Positions 35,883 to 44,219 of a stretch of 64,000 nt of DNA are shown one piece after another. Within the stretch, counting starts at the first letter, position 1. Each line of letters starts with the position of its first letter. The stretch lies in contig CALMIR010000143.1 in the NCBI GenBank assembly GCA_937864265.1, positions 62,001 to 126,000 on the forward strand, read 5' to 3'. This DNA comes from an uncultured Saprospirales bacterium. GTDB taxonomy: Bacteria; Bacteroidota; Bacteroidia; Chitinophagales; Saprospiraceae. The translations under genes were made by a program, and so were the position numbers. The notes below the pieces were generated by a model. The model was not told where the DNA came from, did no database searches, and saw only the letters and a list, made by a program, of their open reading frames with translations.

Positions 35883-37748
35883 ATGTTTCCAGAATACGAT
35901 GTAATAGTAGTGGGGGCTGGCCATGCCGGTTGTGAAGCAGCGGTGGCGGCAGCCAATATGGGGTCGAAAGTGCTGTTGGCGACGATGAACATGACGACCA
36001 TCGCCCAGATGTCGTGCAACCCGGCCATGGGTGGCGTGGCGAAAGGGCAGATTGTGCGGGAAATAGACGCTTTGGGCGGCTATTCTGGTATCGTGACCGA
36101 CCATACTATGGTACAATTCCGCATGCTGAACCTATCCAAAGGCCCGGCTATGTGGAGTCCGCGGGCACAAAGCGATCGACTGTTGTTTGCCCAAAAATGG
36201 CGACAAATGCTGGAAGCCCATTCCAATATTGACTTTTGGCAAGAAATGGTGAGCGGCTTGTTGGTCAAAGATGGCCGCGTGCGGGGCGTGCGTACAGGTA
36301 TTGGCCTGGAAATTCCGGCCAAGGCCGTAGTGCTGACCAACGGTACCTTCCTCAATGGCGTCATCCATATTGGAGAAAAACAGTTCGGCGGCGGTCGGGC
36401 TGGGGAGAAGGCTGCCACAGGCATCACGGAGCAACTGGTGGAGCTGGGTTTTGAAGCAGGGCGCATGAAAACGGGTACACCGCCGCGCATCGACGGACGT
36501 TCGCTCAACTGGGAAGTGATGGAGGTACAACCCGGCGATGACCCGGCGGGCAAGTTTTCCTATACCGATACCCCGCCTTTGAAAAAGCAATTGCCCTGCC
36601 ACATTACCTATACCAACAGCGCCGTGCACGACTTGCTCCGAACTGGCTTCGACCGCTCGCCCATGTTCAACGGGCGTATCCGGGGGCTGGGGCCGCGCTA
36701 TTGCCCGTCCATTGAGGACAAAATAGACCGCTTTGCCGACAAGGATCGACACCAATTGTTTGTAGAACCAGAAGGCTGGGACACTTGCGAGATTTATGTC
36801 AATGGCTTTTCCTCTTCCTTGCCAGAAGATGTACAGTACAAAGCCTTGCGCAAGGTGCCGGGTTTTGAAAACATGAAGATGTTCCGCCCCGGCTATGCCA
36901 TTGAGTACGATTTTTTCCCGCCGACCCAATTGACTGCTTCGTTGGAGACCAGGCTGGTAAAAAACTTGTTCTTTGCCGGACAGATCAACGGTACTACGGG
37001 CTATGAAGAAGCGGCTAGTCAGGGCTTGATGGCCGGTATCAATGCCCATTTGGCCATTAACGAAGCAGCGCCTTTTATTCTAAAACGCTCGGAAGCCTAC
37101 ATCGGCGTTTTGATCGACGACCTCATCAACAAAGGCACCAAAGAGCCTTATCGCATGTTTACGTCTCGGGCGGAGTACCGCATCTTATTGCGGCAGGACA
37201 ACGCGGATTTGCGCCTGACGCCACTGGTACATCGCCTGGGTATGCAGCGATTGGAAGAAAGGATGCAAAGGGTGGAGGAAAAACAGGCCGCTGCCGTTGC
37301 CATAGAAAAACTATTCCGACAGTACAGCGTGGAGCCGGAGCAACTCAACCTGTTCCTGGAGCAAAGCGAATCGGCTCCCATTCGACAGAAACTAAAACTA
37401 CACGGCATTTTGCTCCGTCCTAATATTAGTATCAGCGGACTGCGGGCTGTACTACCCGATCTGGATGATTTTCTGAAAAAATTCCCGGAAGAATATATCG
37501 AGTTGGCTGAAATCAATATGAAATACGAAGGTTACATGCAGCGGGAGCAGGAGATGGTGGAGAAAATGAACCGCCTGGAATCGGTACACCTGCACGAAGA
37601 TTTTGACTACAAGCAGGTGGTTTCTCTATCGGCAGAGGCGCGGGAAAAGCTGTCGAGGCTGAAGCCGCGTACCATTGGGCAGGCGAGTCGCATCAGCGGG
37701 GTTTCTCCGGCGGATATATCGGTGCTGCTGGTGCATGTGGGAAGGTAA
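35883..37748 (+). CDS. mnmG: tRNA uridine 5-carboxymethylaminomethyl modification enzyme
   Basis: 621 residues. FAD-binding DVIVVGAGHAGCEAAVAAA at the start, SCNPAMGGVAKGQIVREIDALGG next, then GTFLNGVIHIGEKQFGGGRAGE, RMKTGTPPRID, GYEEAASQGLMAGINAH and the C-terminal helical domain ending QASRISGVSPADISVLLVH. With MnmE it installs the cmnm5 group on U34 of certain tRNAs. Full family length. A T-tailed hairpin and a long palindrome follow. Confidence 0.98.
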   Translation: MFPEYDVIVVGAGHAGCEAAVAAANMGSKVLLATMNMTTIAQMSCNPAMGGVAKGQIVREIDALGGYSGIVTDHTMVQFRMLNLSKGPAMWSPRAQSDRLLFAQKWRQMLEAHSNIDFWQEMVSGLLVKDGRVRGVRTGIGLEIPAKAVVLTNGTFLNGVIHIGEKQFGGGRAGEKAATGITEQLVELGFEAGRMKTGTPPRIDGRSLNWEVMEVQPGDDPAGKFSYTDTPPLKKQLPCHITYTNSAVHDLLRTGFDRSPMFNGRIRGLGPRYCPSIEDKIDRFADKDRHQLFVEPEGWDTCEIYVNGFSSSLPEDVQYKALRKVPGFENMKMFRPGYAIEYDFFPPTQLTASLETRLVKNLFFAGQINGTTGYEEAASQGLMAGINAHLAINEAAPFILKRSEAYIGVLIDDLINKGTKEPYRMFTSRAEYRILLRQDNADLRLTPLVHRLGMQRLEERMQRVEEKQAAAVAIEKLFRQYSVEPEQLNLFLEQSESAPIRQKLKLHGILLRPNISISGLRAVLPDLDDFLKKFPEEYIELAEINMKYEGYMQREQEMVEKMNRLESVHLHEDFDYKQVVSLSAEAREKLSRLKPRTIGQASRISGVSPADISVLLVHVGR

Positions 37749-37781
37749 AGAAAGGATTTCGGGCTGCGGCCAGGCAAAAAG

Positions 37782-37803
37782 CCAGGCTTGTCCTGGTTTT
37801 TTT
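37782..37803 (+). terminator. Terminator after mnmG
   Basis: CCAGG, a CTTGT loop, CCTGG, then seven T. Short stem, but well placed. Confidence 0.6.
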
Positions 37804-37860
37804 AGTTTCAAGTTTCTGGTTTCTGGTCAGCTTGAAACCAGAAACCAGAAACTTGAAACT
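37804..37860. repeat. Perfect 24-bp-arm palindrome
   Basis: Arms of 24 bp (37804-37827 and 37837-37860) with a 9-nt loop. The arm starts AGTTTCAAGTTTCTGGTTTC. It shares AAGTTTCTGGTTT with the 55-bp repeats at 8527 and 49429. It touches the mscS stop codon at 37860. Confidence 0.85.
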
Positions 37861-38675
37861 TAATTCTTATCCAAATGCACATCCATTTGAGGGAAAGGGA
37901 TGACGATACCTTCCGCATCAAAAGCTTTTTTCACGTGTTCATTCATGTAGAAAAAACAGTCCCAATAATGCTCGCTATTGCAGAAGGGGCGAGAAGCTAG
38001 ATTGACGGCGCTATCGCCCATACCGGCTACGACTACACCCTGTGCCGGATTATCCAATACATAAGGGCATTCCTTTCCAACGCGCAAAATGACCTCGCGG
38101 GCTTTGTCAATGCTACTGCTGTAGCTGATGCCGAAACTCAGCTCTACCCCGATGATACCCTGGCCAGAGATATTGGTAATCACATTACTCGTGACCACGC
38201 CGTTGGGTACGATGATGTGTTTGTTGTCGAGGGTGACCAAAACGGTGTTGAAAACCTGGATTTCCTTCACAGTGCCCGTATTGCCGCCGCCAATGGACAC
38301 CAGGTCGCCTACTTTATACGGTTTGAAGATCAGAATCAGCACGCCGCTGGCAAAATTGCCGAGGCTGCCTTGCAACGCCAAACCAATGGCAAAAGCCATT
38401 GCGCCAAATAATGCGACGAAGGAAGTGGTCTCGATGCCGAACATACCTGCCACCGTTATCAGCACAAATATTTTGAGGCCCACGTTTACCAATGATGCCA
38501 AAAAAGGGCGGATGGTTTCATCCACGCCACGCTTTTCCATGGTGTTCTTCACAATGCGGGTGATCCAACCAATGATCCAAAAACCAATGATGAGGGTTAA
38601 TAAGGCACCGACTACTTTGGGCGCATATTCCGTGAGCATGTTACTTAAAACTTGCAAGTCGAATAAATTTTCCAT
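37860..38675 (-). CDS. mscS: Small-conductance mechanosensitive channel
   Basis: 271 residues. Three membrane segments; TM3 has the Gly/Ala-rich pore pattern FAIGLALQGSLGNFASGVLI. The beta domain follows with KPYKVGDLVSIGGGNTGTVKEI and the signature NKHIIVPNGVVTSNVITN. Inner-membrane channel that relieves turgor. The C-terminus ends MDVHLDKN. It is divergent from recX, with a -7 box at 38761-38754. Confidence 0.95.
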   Translation of the reverse strand: MENLFDLQVLSNMLTEYAPKVVGALLTLIIGFWIIGWITRIVKNTMEKRGVDETIRPFLASLVNVGLKIFVLITVAGMFGIETTSFVALFGAMAFAIGLALQGSLGNFASGVLILIFKPYKVGDLVSIGGGNTGTVKEIQVFNTVLVTLDNKHIIVPNGVVTSNVITNISGQGIIGVELSFGISYSSSIDKAREVILRVGKECPYVLDNPAQGVVVAGMGDSAVNLASRPFCNSEHYWDCFFYMNEHVKKAFDAEGIVIPFPQMDVHLDKN

Positions 38676-38753
38676 AATGAGTGTTTATTTTGGTAAGTTT
38701 AATGATGGCCTTTTGACGAGGAAGAAGGAAAAGCGTTACTTTTTCCAAATGCT

Positions 38754-38761
38754 CAAAAATA
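38754..38761 (-). promoter_or_regulatory. -7 box for mscS
   Basis: TATTTTTG on the minus strand, 78 nt before ATG 38675. A CAA on the plus strand gives a TTG 16 bp upstream, short of the usual 19-21. Confidence 0.4.
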
Positions 38762-38799
38762 ACACCACTGTTTGAAACAAAAGTAAAGTTTTACTATAA

Positions 38800-39273
38800 A
38801 TGAAAAATAAATTTACGTCACAGCAGGCTTTGGAGAAATTGCAGCGCTATTGCGCCTATCAGGATCGCTGCCATCAAGAGGTGCGTGCCAAGTTGTTGGA
38901 AATGGGTGTCTTTGGGGATGATTTGGAAGTCATTATGGTAGCACTCATAGAAGAGGGTTTTTTGAACGAAGAACGTTTTGCCCGTTCTTTTGCGCGGGGT
39001 AAATTTCGAATCAAGGAATGGGGCAAACAAAGAATAGAGGCAGAATTGCGGCAGCGAAAAATATCCGATTACTGCATCCGCAAAGCCCTGGAAGAAATAG
39101 ATGAAACCAGTTATGAGGAAACACTGAAAAAGATATTGTTGAAAAAAAAGGAGGCGTTAAAAACAGAAGAATCGGAAGTACAAGTAAAAAGCAAATTATT
39201 CCGATATGCCCACAGCCGGGGTTTTGAAAGCGGGCTTATAGGAAAAACAATTGGTCAGTTGTGGGACGAATAA
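38800..39273 (+). CDS. recX: Regulatory protein RecX
   Basis: 157 residues of three-helix repeats. ALEKLQRYCAYQDRCHQEVR, LIEEGFLNEERFARSFARGK and FRIKEWGKQRIEAELRQRKI are the RecX signatures. It caps or limits RecA filaments. Located 3 kb from recA rather than in its operon, and divergent from mscS. Confidence 0.93.
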   Translation: MKNKFTSQQALEKLQRYCAYQDRCHQEVRAKLLEMGVFGDDLEVIMVALIEEGFLNEERFARSFARGKFRIKEWGKQRIEAELRQRKISDYCIRKALEEIDETSYEETLKKILLKKKEALKTEESEVQVKSKLFRYAHSRGFESGLIGKTIGQLWDE

Positions 39274-39379
39274 ATGAGTTTTTATATGGAATACCGGGAA
39301 GAATACTTAATTTTGTCTCACTACCACATCTCAACAGTACCTAGAATTTTAATAACAGAAACCTGATTTTTATTGATTT

Positions 39380-39387
39380 TAGGTTTG
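39380..39387 (+). promoter_or_regulatory. -7 box before the GG-leader peptide
   Basis: TAGGTTTG matches TAnnTTTG, 65 nt before ATG 39453. No clear -33 TTG. Confidence 0.4.
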
Positions 39388-39452
39388 AATTTGTACTGTA
39401 ACTGCGCCTATATTTAAACTGCCCTATTTTTTCTATTTTTAAAAGATGTATT

Positions 39453-39656
39453 ATGGCTGGAAAAAAACTCAATTTAGATGCGTTTGAAGCACAAAGCTTA
39501 GACCATCGGGCACAACAGGCAGTAAAGGGAGGGTATAAACTCATTCCAACTTCTGTTGGATCAACTGGTTCCTTCATTTGGGAAACGGTGGATGTTCGCT
39601 TGGTGATCAAAGAACATTTAAGGCATTCACAAGATGTAGCACAGGAATTGCCCTAA
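39453..39656 (+). CDS. Putative double-glycine leader peptide (orphan)
   Basis: 67 residues. KKLNLDAFEAQSLDHRAQQA followed by VKGG (Gly26-Gly27) has the shape of Bacteroidota GG-type leader peptides: a KLxLxxF start, a helical Leu/Ala-spaced stretch and a GG cleavage site. Cleavage after GG would release about 40 residues (YKLIPTSVGSTGSFIWETVD...) with many Ser/Thr and no Cys, so no lanthionine or disulfide is possible. Such leaders direct cleavage and export by peptidase-C39 ABC transporters. No such transporter or modification enzyme lies in the window. It sits between recX and the helical protein gene, with a -7-like box upstream. Identity is inferred from the leader pattern alone. Confidence 0.6.
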   Translation: MAGKKLNLDAFEAQSLDHRAQQAVKGGYKLIPTSVGSTGSFIWETVDVRLVIKEHLRHSQDVAQELP

Positions 39657-39671
39657 AACGCTATCCGTTTT

Positions 39672-41207
39672 TTACTTCCTGGATGCCTGAAAACGGCGCT
39701 GTATGATTTGAGCAAAGGTAGTCGATTCTGTTTTGCTATCAAGCCAAGCGCTGATTGCCTCGGTAAAAAAAGATTGCTTCAATGCACCCTGAGAGAGACT
39801 TTCAAATGCACTGCGCATGGCGAGGAAGGTCTCTCTCAACTCTTTTTTAGAAGGTGTTTCTATGGCTTTTCGGATAAAAGCGATGATTTCCCGCTCCATG
39901 TCGTGCAATTTGTTTCGCTTTTTTAAAAAGCGGTAAGTAGAGCGGATCAGCGACTCCAGAAGCACGAAATTTCCCAATTCGTAATGGATAATCAGGTTGA
40001 GAATGCGCGCCATACTCTGGAGGTCTTGTCTTTCGACGGTGCCGGGCATATTCAGCCAATGATTGAGGTAGGCCAAAGCCCGGTCATAAGCCCCTGAACC
40101 GAAAGAGATGTAAAAGTAGATGTAATAAAAGGTAGGCGTTTCAAACAGATTTTGATCAAATTGTTTTACCTCTTTTAGATGGCGCTCCATCACCTTCATC
40201 CCTTCTTGGAAATCGCCCTTCAGGATGCACAGCGAGAGTTTGTTTTGGTAATATTGCCGATGTATTTTGAATTCATCGTCCCGGCTTTTCGCTTGTACAT
40301 GGAATAGTTTTTCCAGATTTTGTTCGATCTCTTCTATTTTGCTCAATTGTCCGCAGCTGATAATGAGGTTGTTGAGCGCCGATATGTATTCGGATACATC
40401 TTCCTTTAAAAAATGGGGTTGCGACTCCATCAGATCGATCAATGCCCGGCTTCGTTCATAATAATGGATTGGGTCGTTGGTCGCGTAATAGTACAAGGCC
40501 ATGATGCGGTAGTACAAGATTCTGGCTTGGTGGGAATTGGCGTTTGCTTCGCTGAGCAACAAAGGACTTTCGGCGATGTACCTTAACTTCTCTCGGTTGG
40601 ACGCGCTTCGCAGCGAAGCATCTTTGCGCAAGCTGACCAATAGCCGGAAAAAAATATTCCGGTATTCCGATAGGTTGCGCAACTGCTCCAGAACCACCTT
40701 CTCCTCTGCGTCAATGCGCTCCAGCTCTCGGTCTAAGAAATCGATATTGCTTTCCGCGTAGGCAATTTGCTTTTCCCAGATCAGCACTTCCAGTACCGTG
40801 ATGAACTGCTCGTATCGGTGCGCTTGTTTTTTAATCCGAACCAATAGATCCTTGCTATCCTCGTACAGCGATCGGCGAAAAAGAGCGCGAACGCCTTGTA
40901 ACAGCAATTTCAATTGGTGATCGATGGAAGATTTTTCGTCGTAAGACTGCAAACTCTTGATGATCAACTCGTACAAGTACGCTTTTAATTCTGAGTACTT
41001 CTGACTGTGTATTGCTTCTTGTTCATAAATCAATCCTTTCAGCGCTTCTTCATCAAATACTTGCTGGTCATCCAGGGCATCAAAAAGCCGGATGTACTTA
41101 TTGTCTTTTCCACTCTGGTCGTTGACAAATACCTTGAAATACCGCTTTTCCGAACTGGAAAGCGATTTGATCAGGCGAAACAGCTTTGTGGATGGTGTTT
41201 TAGACAT
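39672..41207 (-). CDS. Large helical-repeat protein, unknown
   Basis: 511 residues from MSKTPSTKLFRLIKSLSSSE (ATG 41207; ATG 41246 would add 13). Entirely helical, with no signal peptide or membrane segment; KRYFKVFVNDQSGKDNKYIR and LYYRIMALYYYATNDPIHYY suggest TPR-like pairs. It resembles the Bacteroidota helical proteins often placed next to secreted or GG-leader peptides, but I cannot name a family. The start is chosen because the conserved-looking S-TKLF-LIKSL block follows it directly. It converges on the GG peptide gene with a 15-nt gap. Confidence 0.72.
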   Translation of the reverse strand: MSKTPSTKLFRLIKSLSSSEKRYFKVFVNDQSGKDNKYIRLFDALDDQQVFDEEALKGLIYEQEAIHSQKYSELKAYLYELIIKSLQSYDEKSSIDHQLKLLLQGVRALFRRSLYEDSKDLLVRIKKQAHRYEQFITVLEVLIWEKQIAYAESNIDFLDRELERIDAEEKVVLEQLRNLSEYRNIFFRLLVSLRKDASLRSASNREKLRYIAESPLLLSEANANSHQARILYYRIMALYYYATNDPIHYYERSRALIDLMESQPHFLKEDVSEYISALNNLIISCGQLSKIEEIEQNLEKLFHVQAKSRDDEFKIHRQYYQNKLSLCILKGDFQEGMKVMERHLKEVKQFDQNLFETPTFYYIYFYISFGSGAYDRALAYLNHWLNMPGTVERQDLQSMARILNLIIHYELGNFVLLESLIRSTYRFLKKRNKLHDMEREIIAFIRKAIETPSKKELRETFLAMRSAFESLSQGALKQSFFTEAISAWLDSKTESTTFAQIIQRRFQASRK

Positions 41208-41384
41208 AGCCTTCAATAATTCATCGCAGGATATTGGGGCAGACAAATTAACTGTTTTTCTTTCAATTAAGCAACCAAAATATAAAATCAGAAACCTGAC
41301 TTTTGGTTCGAAATAGAATTGTTTAGCTGCGTATTATCCGCTAATATTATCCAACTATTTAGTGCCACAATAATCTTATACACC

Positions 41385-41792
41385 ATGAAAGTTGTCCAAA
41401 TTACCAACAACAGCGAGCCGCTGCTTCGCCCCTTGCAAAAAGAACAGGAGCAGCAAAAGCGTTTTTGCAAAATTGCATTGCCTAGCCTGGAAGGCTTCGT
41501 TTTCAAGCGCGTAGATCAAATCGTTTATCTGGAAGCCCAGGGCAATTATACCCAACTTCAATTTGCAGACAAAAGCGCCCTGCTGGTGTGCAAAACGTTG
41601 TTGGAAATAGAAAAACTGCTAGAGCAGTCGGCCTCCTTTATCCGAGTGCATCGATCTTTTGTCATCAATCCCGGCTATCTAGATCGCTACATCAAAGGCA
41701 AAGGCGGCTACGTCGTCATGGAGGGAGGTAAAAGTATCCCGGTTTCTGATACCAGAAAAGCCGCTTTTCTGGATGCCATTCTGTGCTTATAA
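41385..41792 (+). CDS. Stand-alone LytTR DNA-binding protein
   Basis: 135 residues from MKVVQITNNSEPL (ATG 41385; the upstream frame from 41319 has no support). The LytTR domain covers residues 30-130: VDQIVYLEAQGNYTQLQF, LLVCKTLLEIEKLL, FIRVHRSFVINPGYLDRYI and the C-terminal strand GGKSIPVSDTRK. No receiver domain, so it is not a normal two-component regulator. It probably binds direct repeats upstream of target genes. It is 95 nt before the sigma-factor gene and could regulate it. Confidence 0.9.
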   Translation: MKVVQITNNSEPLLRPLQKEQEQQKRFCKIALPSLEGFVFKRVDQIVYLEAQGNYTQLQFADKSALLVCKTLLEIEKLLEQSASFIRVHRSFVINPGYLDRYIKGKGGYVVMEGGKSIPVSDTRKAAFLDAILCL

Positions 41793-41887
41793 GTACTCGT
41801 TTTCTGATCCATTTTGAAAAAAAATAACTCAAAGCGGGTGATACCTGTACGCTGGAATGCACGTTAGGATATAAAAAGCGATGCCTA

Positions 41888-42454
41888 ATGGATGCTAATA
41901 CGTTAACACAGTTGTTGAGGCAAGACCGGGAAAAGGCTTTCCGACAATTATATCCCTTGTGTTTTCCGGGGATAGCCAAAATGCTACAGCGAATGGGCGG
42001 AACCTATGAAGATGCCCGGGATATTTTTCACGATAGCCTGATCGTTTTGTTTGAAAAAGCAGTAGCGGATACTTTACCCGATGTAGCAAACCCCAAAGCT
42101 TATCTGACAGGTATTGCTCGGCACCTGTGGCTCAGAAAAAAAGAACAGCAACAGCCGCTATTGCCCTTGGAAAATGCCGAACATATCATTCCAGTACCTT
42201 CCGATTTTTACAATCCAGGGCGAGCCGTCTTGCGCACCGTTCGTTTTCTGACCCTGGCTGGTAAAAAATGCATGGAACTTCTGGAGGCGTTTTATTATGC
42301 CCAAACACCGCTGGCGGAAATCAGTCGCCAATTTGGCTATGCCAATACCCGTTCGGCTACCGTCCAAAAATTCAAATGCCTGGAAAAAATACGGGAACAG
42401 GTAAAATCCAAAAACATACAGTATGAAAACCTGGTGGAAGAAATCCATGCCTAA
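41888..42454 (+). CDS. ECF-type RNA polymerase sigma factor
   Basis: 188 residues. Region 2: RQDREKAFRQLYPLCFPGIA, EDARDIFHDSLIVLFEK and ANPKAYLTGIARHLWLRKK. Region 4: KKCMELLEAFYYAQTPLAEI, then SRQFGYANTRSATVQKFKCL, a helix-turn-helix. Normal ECF length. The region-4 helix is less canonical than in typical ECF factors. It directs polymerase to a small regulon. First gene of an operon with a small protein (8-nt overlap) and ClpP. Confidence 0.85.
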   Translation: MDANTLTQLLRQDREKAFRQLYPLCFPGIAKMLQRMGGTYEDARDIFHDSLIVLFEKAVADTLPDVANPKAYLTGIARHLWLRKKEQQQPLLPLENAEHIIPVPSDFYNPGRAVLRTVRFLTLAGKKCMELLEAFYYAQTPLAEISRQFGYANTRSATVQKFKCLEKIREQVKSKNIQYENLVEEIHA

Positions 42455-42671
42455 TAGCGGCATAGCACAGCAGAAATTGCCGATAAGGCCGATTTTTGCG
42501 AAAGCTTCACCGGAACAGGATGCCACGCTCCGACAGGTGATTCAAGTATATGGCCGACAGCGTTTGCGGCAACAATTGAAGCAATTGCATCTGGAGCTGT
42601 TGGCCGATCCGGCGATGGCCAAAACCTGGGACAAGATTCGCGTCCTTTTTCCTCACGATACAATCAACTGA
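42447..42671 (+). CDS. Small protein coupled to the sigma factor, unknown
   Basis: 74 residues from ATG 42447, overlapping the sigma-factor stop by 8 nt, so translation is probably coupled (an earlier ATG at 42423 is possible). Basic and helical: [20 protein letters not shown], then [15 protein letters not shown]. No Cys/His zinc pattern and no membrane segment, so it is not a typical ZAS or transmembrane anti-sigma factor. Position suggests a regulator or partner of the sigma factor or of ClpP. Its stop is 1 nt from the clpP start. Confidence 0.6.
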   Translation: MPNSGIAQQKLPIRPIFAKASPEQDATLRQVIQVYGRQRLRQQLKQLHLELLADPAMAKTWDKIRVLFPHDTIN

Positions 42672-42672
42672 T

Positions 42673-43308
42673 ATGAGCACGATTCCTATGGTGATTGATG
42701 CCAGCGAGCGCGGCGAGCGAGCGTATGATATATACAGTCTGTTGCTCAAGGAGCGGGTGATTTTTCTGGGTACAGGTGTAAACGACCAAATAGCCAACCT
42801 GATCGTCGCCCAACTGTTGTACCTGGATAGTCAAAACTCAACGCTGCCCATCAATATGTACATCAACAGCCCAGGCGGTGTGATCTATGCCGGCTTGGCG
42901 ATTTACGATGCCATGCAGATGATCAAGGCGCCTGTGCATACCACGGCAGTGGGTATGACGGCGAGTATGAGCACCGTGTTATTGACCGCCGGTGCGACGG
43001 GTTATCGCTTCGCACTTCCTCATGCTACCATTCATTTGCATCCGGCGGGAGGTGGTGCAAAAGGCTACACAGAAGACGTGCGCATTGCCTATCTGGAACA
43101 GGAGCGATTGGAAAAACAACTTTTCCACCTCGTAGGCAAACACAGCAATCATTCCTGGCAGGACATTGAAAGAGATTTTCTGCGCGATCGCTTCATGAAT
43201 GCCCCGGAAGCTAAAGATTATGGACTGATTGATGAAATATTGGGCGATACGGACGATGTGGTGACTTTGGTGAATACCTTGCCTAGCATCGAGCAAAAGC
43301 GTGCGTAA
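42673..43308 (+). CDS. ClpP-family serine protease, atypical
   Basis: 211 residues. Catalytic triad by position: Ser98 in [14 protein letters not shown], His123 in [10 protein letters not shown], Asp172 in [34 protein letters not shown] near 65-80 is the oxyanion-hole strand. Canonical ClpP has HQPLGG after the catalytic His; here it reads HPAGGG, and a second His sits two residues earlier. The N-terminus lacks the usual propeptide. It needs an AAA partner (ClpX/ClpA), not present here. Being in a sigma-factor operon, it may act in regulated proteolysis rather than as the housekeeping ClpP. Confidence 0.88.
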   Translation: MSTIPMVIDASERGERAYDIYSLLLKERVIFLGTGVNDQIANLIVAQLLYLDSQNSTLPINMYINSPGGVIYAGLAIYDAMQMIKAPVHTTAVGMTASMSTVLLTAGATGYRFALPHATIHLHPAGGGAKGYTEDVRIAYLEQERLEKQLFHLVGKHSNHSWQDIERDFLRDRFMNAPEAKDYGLIDEILGDTDDVVTLVNTLPSIEQKRA

Positions 43309-43419
43309 GCCACCCACCTTCGCCCCGCGCCAAACGGATCAGGTGCGGGACTCCGGCGGGGAAAATGGAGCATAAAATATGCCTAACAACCTTATTCTTT
43401 CTGTTTCTTGCCAACACTG

Positions 43420-43460
43420 ATGCCGTCAGGATCATCTAAAAAAACTATTCCTGACGGCAT
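43420..43460. terminator. Hairpin between convergent clpP-like and regulator genes
   Basis: ATGCCGTCAGGA pairs exactly with TCCTGACGGCAT (12 bp, 17-nt loop). No T-run on the + side; the loop has an A-run that reads as T on the minus strand. Confidence 0.65.
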
Positions 43461-43502
43461 ATAGTGAGTGGGGATTTAGTTTTCTGGAGTCGAAAACAGT
43501 GC

Positions 43503-44138
43503 CTATTTGTTAAGGTATTTTCGAATGGCTTCGGTGCGATTATTGACTTGCAGCTTTTGGTATATGTTATGTGCATGTTGTTTGACGGTGCCTTCTGCTA
43601 TTTTCAATTGGTCAGCTATTTCTTTGTACAAAAAGCCTTGCGATAATTTATCCAGTATTTCCATTTCTCTTGTGCTTAGGTTATTGAGCATCACTAAATC
43701 ATCCGGTGGTTTGTGGAAGCTTTCAATGAGTCTTCTGGCAATTCCGGGACTCATCGGTGCGCCTCCTTGATAAAATTCTCGAATAAGATCAATCAAATCA
43801 CGAGGGATATCCCCTTTTTGGATATAGGCTCCGGCTCCAACACGCAAAGCTTCAAAAACCAAGCTTTCGTTGGTGTTGGAGGTGATCACCAAGAATTTAA
43901 TCCCTGGTGATACCAATTTCAAACGCAGCATGCACTCGATTCCATCCATATTGGATTTGTTCAACCCCAAATCCATGATCACGATGTCGGGTTTTAGGCG
44001 TGGAATCTCAATCAAGGCATCTTCTGCTAAATCGTATGTACCCAAGCTTTCAATATCATCCACTTCGTTAATTTCATCAACGATCCATTCCTGAAACTCC
44101 AGTTCGTCTTCAACGATGCAGATTTTGATCTTATCCAT
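43503..44138 (-). CDS. NarL/FixJ-type response regulator
   Basis: 211 residues. Receiver domain with IKICIVEDELEFQ (acidic Glu-Asp pair), PDIVIMDLGLN (phosphoacceptor Asp), LVITSNTNES (Thr/Ser switch) and GAYIQKG (Lys). The LuxR-type HTH follows: NLSTREMEILDKLSQGFLYK and IADQLKIAEGTVKQHAHNIY. Lies 81 nt downstream of the propeller kinase and is almost certainly its partner. No own -7 box seen, so co-transcribed. Confidence 0.95.
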   Translation of the reverse strand: MDKIKICIVEDELEFQEWIVDEINEVDDIESLGTYDLAEDALIEIPRLKPDIVIMDLGLNKSNMDGIECMLRLKLVSPGIKFLVITSNTNESLVFEALRVGAGAYIQKGDIPRDLIDLIREFYQGGAPMSPGIARRLIESFHKPPDDLVMLNNLSTREMEILDKLSQGFLYKEIADQLKIAEGTVKQHAHNIYQKLQVNNRTEAIRKYLNK

Positions 44139-44219
44139 CGACTTGGCTCTTTTATGCTCTATTCAAAAAATACACTACAAAGTTCGCTTAAAAGCATAGA
44201 TGAATCAATAGAACCTTAG

